Positions 31,821-39,664 of a stretch of DNA of 64,000 nucleotides are shown piece by piece. The DNA lies in the NCBI GenBank assembly GCA_003151595.1, contig PLXW01000175.1:20183-84182 (forward strand). Direction: 5' to 3'. The position numbers were made by a program, and so were the translations under genes. The stretch comes from Myxococcales bacterium. Its GTDB lineage: Bacteria; Myxococcota; Polyangia; Polyangiales; Polyangiaceae. Each line of letters opens with the position of its first letter. Positions within the stretch are counted from its first letter, which is position 1. The notes under the pieces were generated by a model. The model saw only the letters and a program-made list of their open reading frames with translations. It did no database searches and was not told where the DNA came from.

Positions 31821-33359
31821 ATGGTCGAAGAGGTCTCCATCGGACCGTATCGGGTCGTGCGAAGGCTCGGCTTCGGGCGCACGAGCGAAGTCCTGCTCGC
31901 GACGCGGCGATTCCCGGGCGACTTCGAGCGCCGCGTGGTCATCAAGCGCTTGCTCGCGCCGTGCGAAGACGAGGCCGATCGCCAGGCCGTCCTCGCGACC
32001 GAAGCGCTGGCGTACGCGCGCGTGGCTCATCCGGCGATCGTTCAGCTCTTCGACTTCTTCTCGTACGACGGGCACCTCGCGCTCGTCCTCGAGTACGTCG
32101 ACGGTCCGTCGTTGTCGCGCCTTCAGGCGTCGCTCCGCGCGCATCGCGAGGCGCTGGGCGACCGCGTCGCCTGCTTCATCGGGTCGCGGATCTTCGCCGC
32201 GCTCGCCGCCGCGCACGCCGCGCGCGATCCGCGCACGGGAGTCCCCACGCCGGTCATCCATCGCGACGTGAGCCCCGACAACGTGTTCGTCCCTTGGGAC
32301 GGCTTCGTGAAGCTGGGCGACTTCGATCTGGCGAAGGTCGTCGGCGTCACCGGCGAGACGCGCGGCGGATTGATGAAGGGGACGTACGGGTACATGGCGC
32401 CCGAGCAGGTCAAAGGCGATCCCGTCACGCCGCGGACCGACGTGTACGCCGGGTGCCTCGTCCTTCGCGAGCTGCTCCTGTCGCGCCCCGCGTTCGACGA
32501 GAGCTTGCCGGAGCTCGAGCTGCTGCGCGCGATGGAGGCTTCGCTGCTGGCGCCGCTCGAGTCGATCCGCGGCGGGATCTCGCGACGGCTCGCAGACGCG
32601 ATGCGACGCGGGCTCGCGCGCGATCCGGCGCAGCGATCGCTGACGGCGGCGGAGATGGTCGAGGTGCTTCGCGCCGAAGGGGACGTCGAGTCGGCGCACG
32701 CCGAGCTGATCGCGATCCTCGCGCGGCATCGCCCCGCGGACGCGCGCGGCTCGATCTCGCAGCTCGCCCCCACGCCTCCGTGCGGAGTCCCCGCGCTCAC
32801 GTCGTCGCGCGCCGCGGACCACACGCCGCGGGCCGTGTCGTTCGCGTCGCCCGAGAGCGTCCCGCCGATCGAGCGCGCGCCGTCTTCGCCGAGCGTGCGA
32901 TCGCCGGTGCGTCCGCTATCGATCGCCCTCGCCGCGACGCTCGCGTCGGTCGTTCTCGTCGCCGCGTACGTCGCGACGGAGGCCGCGTCCACGTCTACGA
33001 CGGCGGCGACACCGATCGACATGGCAGCTTTCACTCCGCACACGACGGCACCCGCGGCGCCCGTCGCTCCTGTCGTCGATGCCGCGCCTCCCGCGGCCTC
33101 CACTCCATCGCCCGCGTCGACCACCGGAGAGATCGTCACTCCCGCTTCGGCGCACGGTCATCGCGTCTGGGTCGATGGTCGAATTGCCACCTGGTCGTCG
33201 GGCACGACGTTGCGCGTGCCATGCGGCACTCACGTGGTGCGCGTCGGCAGCGCGGGGGAGTCGACATCCATCGTGGTGCCCTGCGGCGGGACTATTAGCG
33301 TCGCTCCGCCCCGTGTCTCATCGGCTATCGCCGCAACTTTTCAGTCTGCGCACCGATAA
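31821..33359 (+). CDS. Ser/Thr protein kinase with DFD motif, one TM and PEGA-like C-terminal domain
   Basis: 512 residues from ATG 31821 (GTG 31800 is also possible). Kinase about 10-280: LGFGRTSEVLLA glycine loop, Lys42 in VVIKRL, HRDVSPDN at 147-154 (Ser instead of the usual Lys after HRD-V/L), GDFDLAK at 166-172 with DFD in place of DFG, GTYGYMAPE. A Pro/Ala/Ser linker follows, then a transmembrane helix (about 372-390, LSIALAATLASVVLVAAYVAT), a Thr/Ala/Pro-rich stretch, and a small periplasmic beta domain (HRVWVDGRIATWSSGTTLRVPCGTHVVRVGSAG) that looks like a PEGA domain. HRD-x-S-P-D-N is common in myxobacterial kinases; DFD is rarer, and its effect on activity is unclear. Confidence 0.88.
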   Translation: MVEEVSIGPYRVVRRLGFGRTSEVLLATRRFPGDFERRVVIKRLLAPCEDEADRQAVLATEALAYARVAHPAIVQLFDFFSYDGHLALVLEYVDGPSLSRLQASLRAHREALGDRVACFIGSRIFAALAAAHAARDPRTGVPTPVIHRDVSPDNVFVPWDGFVKLGDFDLAKVVGVTGETRGGLMKGTYGYMAPEQVKGDPVTPRTDVYAGCLVLRELLLSRPAFDESLPELELLRAMEASLLAPLESIRGGISRRLADAMRRGLARDPAQRSLTAAEMVEVLRAEGDVESAHAELIAILARHRPADARGSISQLAPTPPCGVPALTSSRAADHTPRAVSFASPESVPPIERAPSSPSVRSPVRPLSIALAATLASVVLVAAYVATEAASTSTTAATPIDMAAFTPHTTAPAAPVAPVVDAAPPAASTPSPASTTGEIVTPASAHGHRVWVDGRIATWSSGTTLRVPCGTHVVRVGSAGESTSIVVPCGGTISVAPPRVSSAIAATFQSAHR

Positions 33360-33454
33360 CTTTTCATTTTCGATCTCGCGGACTTCCGCGGTTGATCAGG
33401 ATCGTTCGCCGAGTAAGGTTCACCCTCGTTCCTTTGCCAAAGGTGGGTGTGACG

Positions 33455-34591
33455 ATGAAGCAGCTGACGAACCGTCGTGCGTTGGTCCTCGGTCTCTCCT
33501 CTGGAGCGATTGGTCTTGGTGCCTTGATCGCTGCGTGTGGCGGTAGCTCCACACCGAGCGGTGGCACCACCAACGGCGATGGCGGCAATCAAACCACGGG
33601 CGACGGCGGCGGAGCGATCATCAGCACCACGCCCGGCTCGTGCGCCAGCCCGACCGTCGGCCTCGACTTCTCGCCGATGTACTCGGCCTTCATTCCGGGG
33701 AGCACGACGCACACGTTCCAGATCCCCGCCGTCGTAGACGACGGAAGCACGGCGACGTGGAGCGCGTCGGATCCGAGCATCGTCGCCATGGCACCCGACT
33801 CGTCGTCGGGCGGCATCATGATCACGGTTCAGAACACGGGCCCCGTCACGATCTTCGCCACCAAGAGCGACGGCACCTGCGGCGCGTCGGTGCTCACGAT
33901 CACCTCGAACACCGAGGACGATTGGACCATCGGCAGCCAGCGCTACAACGACGGCGTCGCGCTCACGCTCGGCGGCGGCAACCGGCCGGACGGCGGTTTC
34001 ACGCGCCCCGACGGCGGCTTCGGCGACGGCGGGTTCGTGCGCCCCGACGGAGGCCCGCGCACCAACGACGGCGGCAGCTTCCTCGAGCAGGACGGCGGCA
34101 CCGCGTGCACGAACTGCCACGGCGCCGCGGGCGACACCCTCTTCAAGGACGTCTCGCACACGCCGGAGCAGACGGGTGGCTTCAGCGACCAGGATCTCAT
34201 CGACATCATCACGAAGGGGATCGTCCCCGACGGCGGCTACTTCGATCCGTCGGTCCTCACGACGCTCAGCGACGGCGGGAACACCTGCGCCAACGCCGGC
34301 ACCATCCTGTCGCCGAGCATGCCGGCCTGCGGGCTGGCGGCGTACGCAGAGTGGCAGGGCTTCCACAAATGGATCGACATCACCGTCGATGAGCAGCCTG
34401 GCATCGTCGTGTACTTGCGCTCGCTCCAGCCCTTGCCCCAGGACGGCACGTCGAACTTCGGCGGCGGCGGTGGCGACGGCGGCAAGCATCACCACGACGG
34501 AGGCGGGCAGCAGGGGCAGGACAGCGGCGGTCAGACTGTCGATGCGGCCGGCGATGACGGCAGCTCCTCCACGGACGCAAGCGGCGAGTAA
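33455..34591 (+). CDS. Lipoprotein with single c-type heme motif
   Basis: 378 residues from ATG 33455, preceded by AAAGGTGGGTG. The signal peptide ends LGALIAACGGSS (lipobox; the preceding NRRALVLG gives a twin-Arg-like look, but the Tat consensus is incomplete). A Gly/Asp-rich linker leads to an Ig-like beta domain (about 60-165), then a Gly/Asp/Arg-rich stretch with repeated (R)PDGGF units, then a cytochrome c segment with CTNCH at about residue 218. The tail is Gly/Asp/His-rich (GGDGGKHHHDGGG). One heme is expected. It is followed 9 bases later by a second heme lipoprotein gene, so the two probably form an electron-transfer pair at the outer membrane. Confidence 0.82.
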   Translation: MKQLTNRRALVLGLSSGAIGLGALIAACGGSSTPSGGTTNGDGGNQTTGDGGGAIISTTPGSCASPTVGLDFSPMYSAFIPGSTTHTFQIPAVVDDGSTATWSASDPSIVAMAPDSSSGGIMITVQNTGPVTIFATKSDGTCGASVLTITSNTEDDWTIGSQRYNDGVALTLGGGNRPDGGFTRPDGGFGDGGFVRPDGGPRTNDGGSFLEQDGGTACTNCHGAAGDTLFKDVSHTPEQTGGFSDQDLIDIITKGIVPDGGYFDPSVLTTLSDGGNTCANAGTILSPSMPACGLAAYAEWQGFHKWIDITVDEQPGIVVYLRSLQPLPQDGTSNFGGGGGDGGKHHHDGGGQQGQDSGGQTVDAAGDDGSSSTDASGE

Positions 34592-34600
34592 GCTTCGAGG

Positions 34601-35995
34601 ATGAAACGCGGCGTACAAGCTCTCGTCGCGTCTGCGGTGGGCGCGGCGGTGGCGGTCGTCGGGTCGTCGTCGCTCCTCGCAGCGTGCGGGAGCAGCGGCA
34701 ATCTGGACGTGGGCGCGCCTGATGGCGCGAGCGACGCCACTTCCGCGCTGGGCGACGGGTCGGCGGACGGCGGTGCGATCGGCACCGCCTGCGCCGACGC
34801 CGGCACGCCCGCGACGACGCTCGAGTGCACCGGCCTCTACGCCGACTTCGCGACGAAGCAGATCGCGCCGACGGCGCAGCCCTACGCGCCGGCGACGCCG
34901 CTGTGGGCCGACGGCGCCGAGAAGGGGCGATGGATCGAGCTCCCCGCGGGAACGACGATCGACATCACGAACCCCAACGAGTGGACCTTCCCCATCGGCA
35001 CCAAGGCGTGGAAGGAGTTCCGCGTGAACGGGCAGCGCGTCGAGACGCGCATGTTCCAGAAGCTCAGCAAGACGTACTGGGTTCACGCCACGTACAAATG
35101 GAACGCCGACGACTCGAGCGCGGCGATCTCCTACGGAGAGACCGTCTCCGTCGGCACCGACGGCGGCACGTGGAGCATCCCGACGCCCGACGCGTGCGAC
35201 GAATGCCACCGCGGACGAACCGATCGCCTCCTCGGCTTCGAGCAAGTGGGGCTCGGGCTCGCGGGCGCGACGGGGCTCACGCTCGCGCAGCTCGCGTCGC
35301 AGGGGCTCGTCTCTCCCGTGCCGTCGAACGTCCACCTGACGATCGGCGACGACGGCAGCGGCAAGGACGCGCCCGCGCTGGCGTGGCTTCACGTCAACTG
35401 TGGCGTCACCTGCCACAACGGGAACGAAGGCTCCTCCGCCTTCGGCGCGGGAATGCTCTTGCGACTCGACCCGACGGTGCTCGATGGCGGGCCCGCGGCC
35501 GGGTGGGATCCGCAGCGCACCACGATCAACGTGGCGACGATCTCCGCCGCGCTCAACGGCGCGCCGCGCATCATCCCGGGTGACTCGGCCGACAGCGTGA
35601 TCGTCCAGCTGATCAGCGCGCGCGGCGCGGGCACGATCCAGATGCCGCCGATCGCCTCGACCCTGGTCGACACGACCGACGTCGCCGCGGTCGCCGCCTG
35701 GATCGACGCCATCCCGAACGACGCCGGAGTCGACGGCGGAATCCACGACGGCGGCTTCGGCCACGATGGCGGGCACCACAAGGACGCGGGCGACGACGCC
35801 GGCAACGATGCGGGCGACGATGCCGGCGACGACGCCGGCAACGATGCAGGCGAAGACGCCGACAATGACGCCAGCGGCGACGCAGGCACCGACGCGACGC
35901 TGCAAGACGCGAGCGACGCGGCGACCGACGAAGACGGCGGCGCGCCCGACTCTTCTATGGCCGATGCCGCGACGAACGACGCCGCGGGCGACTGA
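34601..35995 (+). CDS. Multi-heme-type lipoprotein with Asp-Ala-Gly repeat tail
   Basis: 464 residues. The signal peptide ends LLAACGSSG (lipobox). The body (about 65-370) resembles the SO2930/TIGR03806-type heme-containing proteins: YAPATPLWADGAEKGRWIELP, EFRVNGQRVETRMFQKL, CDECHRG (CxxCH at about 199) and VNCGVTCHNGN (CxxxCH, a non-standard heme site, at about 267), then ATISAALNGAPRIIPGDSADSVIVQLISARG. The C-terminal 95 residues are nearly all Asp/Ala/Gly/Asn (DDAGNDAGDDAG...), encoded by a 12-bp-type DNA repeat at about 35780-35880. Likely partner of the preceding heme lipoprotein. Confidence 0.82.
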   Translation: MKRGVQALVASAVGAAVAVVGSSSLLAACGSSGNLDVGAPDGASDATSALGDGSADGGAIGTACADAGTPATTLECTGLYADFATKQIAPTAQPYAPATPLWADGAEKGRWIELPAGTTIDITNPNEWTFPIGTKAWKEFRVNGQRVETRMFQKLSKTYWVHATYKWNADDSSAAISYGETVSVGTDGGTWSIPTPDACDECHRGRTDRLLGFEQVGLGLAGATGLTLAQLASQGLVSPVPSNVHLTIGDDGSGKDAPALAWLHVNCGVTCHNGNEGSSAFGAGMLLRLDPTVLDGGPAAGWDPQRTTINVATISAALNGAPRIIPGDSADSVIVQLISARGAGTIQMPPIASTLVDTTDVAAVAAWIDAIPNDAGVDGGIHDGGFGHDGGHHKDAGDDAGNDAGDDAGDDAGNDAGEDADNDASGDAGTDATLQDASDAATDEDGGAPDSSMADAATNDAAGD

Positions 35996-36004
35996 CCGCG
36001 CGGC

Positions 36005-36259
36005 TCAACGACGAAACCAACCGCTTCTCCACGAGCACGCCACGCACTGGAAGCCGTAGCGATGCGGTTCGGGCGCGACGCTGAGCGCGAGTCGATGCCC
36101 TTCTTGCCCGCACGGAGCGGGCGCGGGGCCGCTCGCGTGGTACGCGCTCCACAGGTCGCCGACTTCGAGCGCGACGGGCGAGACGCGGACGGTGGAAGGG
36201 GGATCGTCAGTCACAGCCTTGCCTATACGGTGGCGATTCAGCATGAGCCATTCATCCAT
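36005..36259 (-). CDS. Small zinc-ribbon-like protein
   Basis: 84 residues from ATG 36259 (79 if the ATG at 36244 is used). It is hydrophilic and without a signal peptide. The C-terminal half has CGQEGHRLALSVAPEPHR, then FQCVACSWRSGWFRR, giving Cys, His and a Cys-x2-Cys pair that could bind zinc. I know no family. It fills the gap between the heme lipoprotein (convergent) and the redoxin gene (divergent). A plus-strand frame at 36062-36283 overlaps it and is considered a shadow. Only moderate confidence that it is expressed. Confidence 0.5.
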   Translation of the reverse strand: MDEWLMLNRHRIGKAVTDDPPSTVRVSPVALEVGDLWSAYHASGPAPAPCGQEGHRLALSVAPEPHRYGFQCVACSWRSGWFRR

Positions 36260-36307
36260 TCGGGTGACAAGCGCTTCGACTAAGGTCCGCGCGACGGAGG
36301 ATCCCTC

Positions 36308-37018
36308 GTGAAAAGTACGTGTCTCGTCGCTCTGGCCTTCCTCGCCGCGTGCAATCACGGCGCGACCGATTCTTCTCCGACGCCCGTTCCCGCGCTCTCC
36401 AGCGGCACGCCGGCCGTCGCGTCGGCGAGCGCCCCGCCGCCCGTCGCCGAGGGGGCGCACGCCGCCGTCGGGCAGCCCGCGCCCGATTTCACGCTGACCG
36501 ATCTGGACGGCAAAGCGGTGAGCCTCCACGACACCAAAGGGAAGATCGTCGTCCTCGAGTGGTTCAACCCGGGGTGCCCGTTCGTGAACGCCGCGCACCT
36601 GAAGGCGTCGCTGAAGGGGATGGCCGCGCGTCGTGAAGCGCAGGGCGTCGTGTGGCTCGCCGTCAACTCGTCGGCCGAAGGAAAGGAAGGGTTCGGCGTG
36701 GCCAAGAACGTCGCCGGTAAGGCGAAGTTCGGGCTCGATCATCCCATCGTCCTCGACCCCACGGGCGCGGTCGGGCACGCCTACGGCGCGACGAACACGC
36801 CGCACATGTTCGTCATCGATGCGAGCGGCACGCTCGTCTACCGCGGCGCGATCGACAACTCGCCCGACGGGGAAGGGGAGAGCCCGCAAGACCTGCACGG
36901 CGGCGTGGCACCCAAGCTGGTGAACTACGTCGATGCCGCGCTCGACGATCTCGCGGCGAAGCGCGCCGTCGCCATCCCCGAGACGAAGGCGTACGGCTGC
37001 AGCGTGAAATACAGATGA
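36308..37018 (+). CDS. Thioredoxin-like (AhpC/TSA-redoxin) lipoprotein
   Basis: 236 residues from GTG 36308. The signal peptide ends ALAFLAACNHG (lipobox). A Pro/Ala/Ser linker leads to a thioredoxin-fold domain: GQPAPDFTLTDLDGKAVSLHDTKGKIVVLEWFNPGCPFVNA, with a single Cys in the active-site position (NPGCPF, so peroxiredoxin- or ResA-variant-like rather than CxxC), later ATNTPHMFVIDASGTLVYRGAIDN with the cis-Pro (TPH). A second Cys is at the end (YGCSVKYR). Probably a periplasmic or outer-membrane redox protein. Its stop overlaps the ATG of uppP (ATGA), so the two are translated together. Confidence 0.88.
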   Translation: MKSTCLVALAFLAACNHGATDSSPTPVPALSSGTPAVASASAPPPVAEGAHAAVGQPAPDFTLTDLDGKAVSLHDTKGKIVVLEWFNPGCPFVNAAHLKASLKGMAARREAQGVVWLAVNSSAEGKEGFGVAKNVAGKAKFGLDHPIVLDPTGAVGHAYGATNTPHMFVIDASGTLVYRGAIDNSPDGEGESPQDLHGGVAPKLVNYVDAALDDLAAKRAVAIPETKAYGCSVKYR

Positions 37019-37821
37019 ACCCGCTCATCGCGCTCCTCCTCGGCATCGTCGAGGGGCTCACCGAGTACTTGCCGGTGTCGTCGACCGGGCACCTTATCCT
37101 CGCGGGGAAAATCCTCGGCGTGGAAGGCGAGGGGGCGAAGGCCTTCGAGATCGTGATCCAGCTGGGCGCGGTGCTCGCGGTGCTGGTCGAGTACCGGAAG
37201 CTGCTCGCGGCGCGCACGGCGGGGCTCTTCGCCGGGAAGGCGGAGTCGAAGGCGCTGCTCCTCGCGCTGGTGATCGCGTTCGTGCCGACGGTGCTGCTCG
37301 GCGTCGCGTTTCACAAGACGATCAAGCAGCACCTGTTCGGGCCGATCCCGGTGGCGGGCGCGCTGATCGTCGGCGGCATCGTGATGATCGTGGTCGAACG
37401 CCTTCGCAAGAGTCGCGGCATCGTGGGCGTCACCGGGCTCGAGCACGTGACGCCGAAGCGCGCGCTGGCGATAGGGCTCGGGCAGTGCATCTCGATGTGG
37501 CCGGGGTCGTCGCGATCGATGTGCACGATCGTCGCCGGCCAGCTCACCGGTCTCTCCACGGCGACGGCGGCGGAGTTCTCGTTTCTCCTCGCGCTCCCCA
37601 CGCTGGGCGCGGCGACCGTCTACGAAGGATTCAAGGCTCGGCACGAGCTGGGGCTCGGCATCGGCGCGGCGAACCTGGTGATCGGGCTGGTGGTCTCGTT
37701 CTTCGTGGCGTGGGGCGTCATCGCCATGTTCATCCGCTACTTGCAGCGGCGCGGGCTGGAGCCGTTCGGGTACTACCGGATCGTGCTCGGCGCGGTGGTT
37801 CTCTGGGTACTCGCGCGCTGA
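37015..37821 (+). CDS. uppP: Undecaprenyl-diphosphatase UppP (BacA family)
   Basis: 268 residues, normal length. It removes a phosphate from undecaprenyl diphosphate so that the lipid carrier for peptidoglycan and exopolysaccharide can be reused at the inner membrane. It carries the first signature IVEGLTEYLPVSSTGHLIL (the E-x3-E-type motif) and the second, MWPGSSRSMCTIVAGQLTG (PGxSRS with Arg), plus about eight hydrophobic helices. Coupled by ATGA overlap to the redoxin gene. The 20-bp palindromic array starts about 40 bases after the stop and would be included in its mRNA tail. Confidence 0.96.
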   Translation: MNPLIALLLGIVEGLTEYLPVSSTGHLILAGKILGVEGEGAKAFEIVIQLGAVLAVLVEYRKLLAARTAGLFAGKAESKALLLALVIAFVPTVLLGVAFHKTIKQHLFGPIPVAGALIVGGIVMIVVERLRKSRGIVGVTGLEHVTPKRALAIGLGQCISMWPGSSRSMCTIVAGQLTGLSTATAAEFSFLLALPTLGAATVYEGFKARHELGLGIGAANLVIGLVVSFFVAWGVIAMFIRYLQRRGLEPFGYYRIVLGAVVLWVLAR

Positions 37822-37858
37822 GGCGCGGCGACGCGTTTTCCAGCGGGGCGAGCACGCC

Positions 37859-38015
37859 GTTTCGCGAGGCGACGCGTCGCCTGGCGAAACGACGCGTCGC
37901 CTGGCGAAACGACGTGCCGCCTGGCGAGGCGACGCGTCGCCTGGCGAAACGACGCGTCGCCTGGCGAAACGACGCGCCGCCTGGCGAGGCGACGTGTCGT
38001 CCCGTCAAACGACGC
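37859..38015. repeat. 20-bp palindromic tandem array with 60-bp higher-order repeat
   Basis: Eight 20-base units begin at 37861, 37881, 37901, ... 38001. Three types alternate as A-B-C-A-B-C-A'-D: A has GCGAGGCGACGCGTCGC, B has GCGAAACGACGCGTCGC, and C has a GACGTGCCGC or GACGCGCCGC end; D is degenerate. The A type gives a 16-base perfect palindrome AGGCGACGCGTCGCCT (for example 37927-37942). The array fills the gap between convergent uppP and the fatty-acid-hydroxylase gene. It has no spacers, so it is not a CRISPR array. Confidence 0.9.
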
Positions 38016-38018
38016 CCC

Positions 38019-38531
38019 CTACGCCGCGACCGCCGCCTCGCGCGCGCTCGCGCGTGCCCGCTCGCGCTCCGTGCCGACGTACGGCTCGCGCGTCCCCATC
38101 ACCCAGTCGAACCACGGCCACGTCACGCACCAGTTCGCGTCCTGGTTCGGACCCATGTGGTGGTCGTAGTGCCACGGCAGATTCTCGCGCGCCCAGTTCG
38201 CGTCGCGATGGGCCCGCTTGTGCACGCGGTAGTACCGCAGCGCGCTGTACTCGACGGCGCCCACGAAGAACGGCGCCACCGGCAACAGCGGCAAGTGAAC
38301 GAGCGCCAGCACGGTGATGCCGAGCGCCTCCTTCCCCTGCGCGTTCCACTGAAAGACGCTCCGCTCGTAGTCCTCGTCGAGGTGCTCGTAGCGCCGCGCA
38401 TGACGGTGATGCTCGTGCCAGTGGTAGCTCCACACACTCGACTTCTTCCGGCCGAGGCCGTGAAGCACGTATTTGTGGATGATCCACTCGCCGGCATTGG
38501 CGTAGAGAAGTCCCAGCACGAAACCGAACAT
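38019..38531 (-). CDS. Fatty-acid hydroxylase/sterol-desaturase superfamily protein
   Basis: 170 residues from ATG 38531. It carries the di-iron histidine clusters of the superfamily: HKYVLHG (HxxxxH), HWHEHHRHARRYEH, HKRAHRD and HYDHHMG. Hydrophobic segments (FVLGLLYANAGEWIIHKYVLH and the stretch around ALVHLPLLPVAPFFVGAVEYSAL) make it an inner-membrane enzyme. It would insert oxygen or a double bond into a lipid (fatty acid, carotenoid or sterol). It is rather short for the family and may be a compact version. A longer frame upstream of 38531 overlaps the divergent gene at 38560 and is a shadow. Confidence 0.85.
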   Translation of the reverse strand: MFGFVLGLLYANAGEWIIHKYVLHGLGRKKSSVWSYHWHEHHRHARRYEHLDEDYERSVFQWNAQGKEALGITVLALVHLPLLPVAPFFVGAVEYSALRYYRVHKRAHRDANWARENLPWHYDHHMGPNQDANWCVTWPWFDWVMGTREPYVGTERERARASAREAAVAA

Positions 38532-38559
38532 GGTGGTCTCATCTGACGAGGTGGTGTGA

Positions 38560-39123
38560 GTGAACGTCAAGGCCCAAGGGCTCCTCAACGCCGCGGTGTG
38601 GGTACGCGACAAGTTCGGCGCCGACGCGCTCGAGCGCGTGTTTCGTGCTTGTTCCCCTGCCGTACGCGAGCGGTGCACGACGGCGATCGCCATCAACTGG
38701 ATTCCTCTCAACGAGTTCATCGAAGCGCTCACAGTGATCGATCGCGAGCTCGGCGCCGGTGACGGGAAGGTCGCCGAGAGCATCGGCGCGTCGTCAGCGC
38801 GGATCAACTTGCGTCACCTGGGCCTCCGCCTGGCGTTCTTCCTGGCGCGCCCCGAGTTCCTCATGCGCCGGGTCGCGGGGGTGTGGCGTCAATACAACGA
38901 AGAGGGCGAGATGCTCGTCCTCTCGTTCGACGAAGGCCACATGGTCGCCGAGCTTCGCGCGATGCCGACGTCGGATTGGTTCCTGTGTTGCTCGGTCACG
39001 GGATGGCTTCACGAGGCCGGTCTCGCCACCGGGATGAAGCAGCTCGTGACCACGCACTCCGCTTGCCGCGCGCACGGCGGACAGCGGTGTCTCTGGGATC
39101 TGCGCTGGAACGCGAAAGGCTAG
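38560..39123 (+). CDS. TIGR02265/DUF2378-like myxobacterial paralogous-family protein (copy 3)
   Basis: 187 residues from GTG 38560. It has the same plan as the proteins at 3315 and 8997: CSPAVRERCTTAIAINWIPLNEFI, VIDRELGAGDGKVAESIGASSARI, a hydrophobic helix (LRLAFFLARPEFLM), then WRQYNEEGEMLVLSF and a C-terminal domain with C-rich ends (FLCCSVTGWLHEAG, SACRAHGGQRCLWDLRW). This C-terminus, with CR.HGG..C.W...W, resembles V4R/heme-NO-binding-like domains in related proteins. Its stop TAG overlaps the stop of the following minus-strand gene (CTAG). Confidence 0.68.
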   Translation: MNVKAQGLLNAAVWVRDKFGADALERVFRACSPAVRERCTTAIAINWIPLNEFIEALTVIDRELGAGDGKVAESIGASSARINLRHLGLRLAFFLARPEFLMRRVAGVWRQYNEEGEMLVLSFDEGHMVAELRAMPTSDWFLCCSVTGWLHEAGLATGMKQLVTTHSACRAHGGQRCLWDLRWNAKG

Positions 39124-39659
39124 AGCGCGTCGGCGGCGTCGCCGTTCGCGTCGGCGAGTGAACCGTCGTTTGCATCGATCGGCGCGTCAGCCGGCGAATC
39201 GATCGGCGAGTCGATCGACCCGTCCAGCGGCACGTCGATCGGTGAATCGATCGGCGCGTCGTCGCCTGCGTCGAGGGCGGAGTCGGTGCCGGCATCCTGC
39301 GGCGCGCCGCACGACGTGTCGACTTTGACGGCGAGCGTGCAGCTCCACGCGCCGTTCGCGCAGAGGCACTCGTACTCGTTGAGGTTCGGGCCCACGGGGT
39401 TCTCGGACCAATCGCTGGGGCAGTCGTCGATCGGGATGTGGCACGTCGTGCCGGCCGTGCACGCCTGGCCGGCGGGGAGCGCGGCGTGGGGGAACTTGTC
39501 GGCGCTCGCGTCGTACGAGGTCGGGCACTGGCCGATGTCTGTCACGATGCCGCCGGCGTCGCCGCCGTCGTTGCTGCTGTCGCTGGAGCAGGCGCCGATC
39601 GCGAGCGTCGCGGACGCGCACGTCATCATCAGAAGAAGAGCCGTCGTCCCACGTCGCAT
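39120..39659 (-). CDS. Lipoprotein with DSPID repeats
   Basis: 179 residues. The signal peptide ends LAIGACSSDS (lipobox). The central domain has cysteines CPTSYDASADKFP, GQACTAGTTCHIPIDDCPSDW, YECLCANGAWSCTL and SCGAPQ, forming a small disulphide-rich module (the CLCANGAWSC pattern looks EGF-like). The C-terminal 50 residues are Asp/Ala/Ser/Pro/Ile repeats (DSPIDVPLDGSIDSPIDSP...). Convergent with the previous gene; the stop codons overlap on the tetranucleotide CTAG. Function unknown. Confidence 0.75.
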   Translation of the reverse strand: MRRGTTALLLMMTCASATLAIGACSSDSSNDGGDAGGIVTDIGQCPTSYDASADKFPHAALPAGQACTAGTTCHIPIDDCPSDWSENPVGPNLNEYECLCANGAWSCTLAVKVDTSCGAPQDAGTDSALDAGDDAPIDSPIDVPLDGSIDSPIDSPADAPIDANDGSLADANGDAADAL

Positions 39660-39664
39660 GGGCG

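Noticed and set aside
36062..36283. Plus-strand 73-residue frame over the zinc-ribbon-like gene
   Set aside because: No ribosome site, composition of a shadow, and the opposite strand has the better Cys pattern.
37730..38008. Minus-strand frame through the 20-bp array (ATRRFARRRVASP repeats)
   Set aside because: It exists only because the 60-base repeat is divisible by three; no start signal and no family.
37859..38015. Possible CRISPR array
   Set aside because: Units are directly abutting 20-base repeats with no unique spacers, and no cas genes are near.
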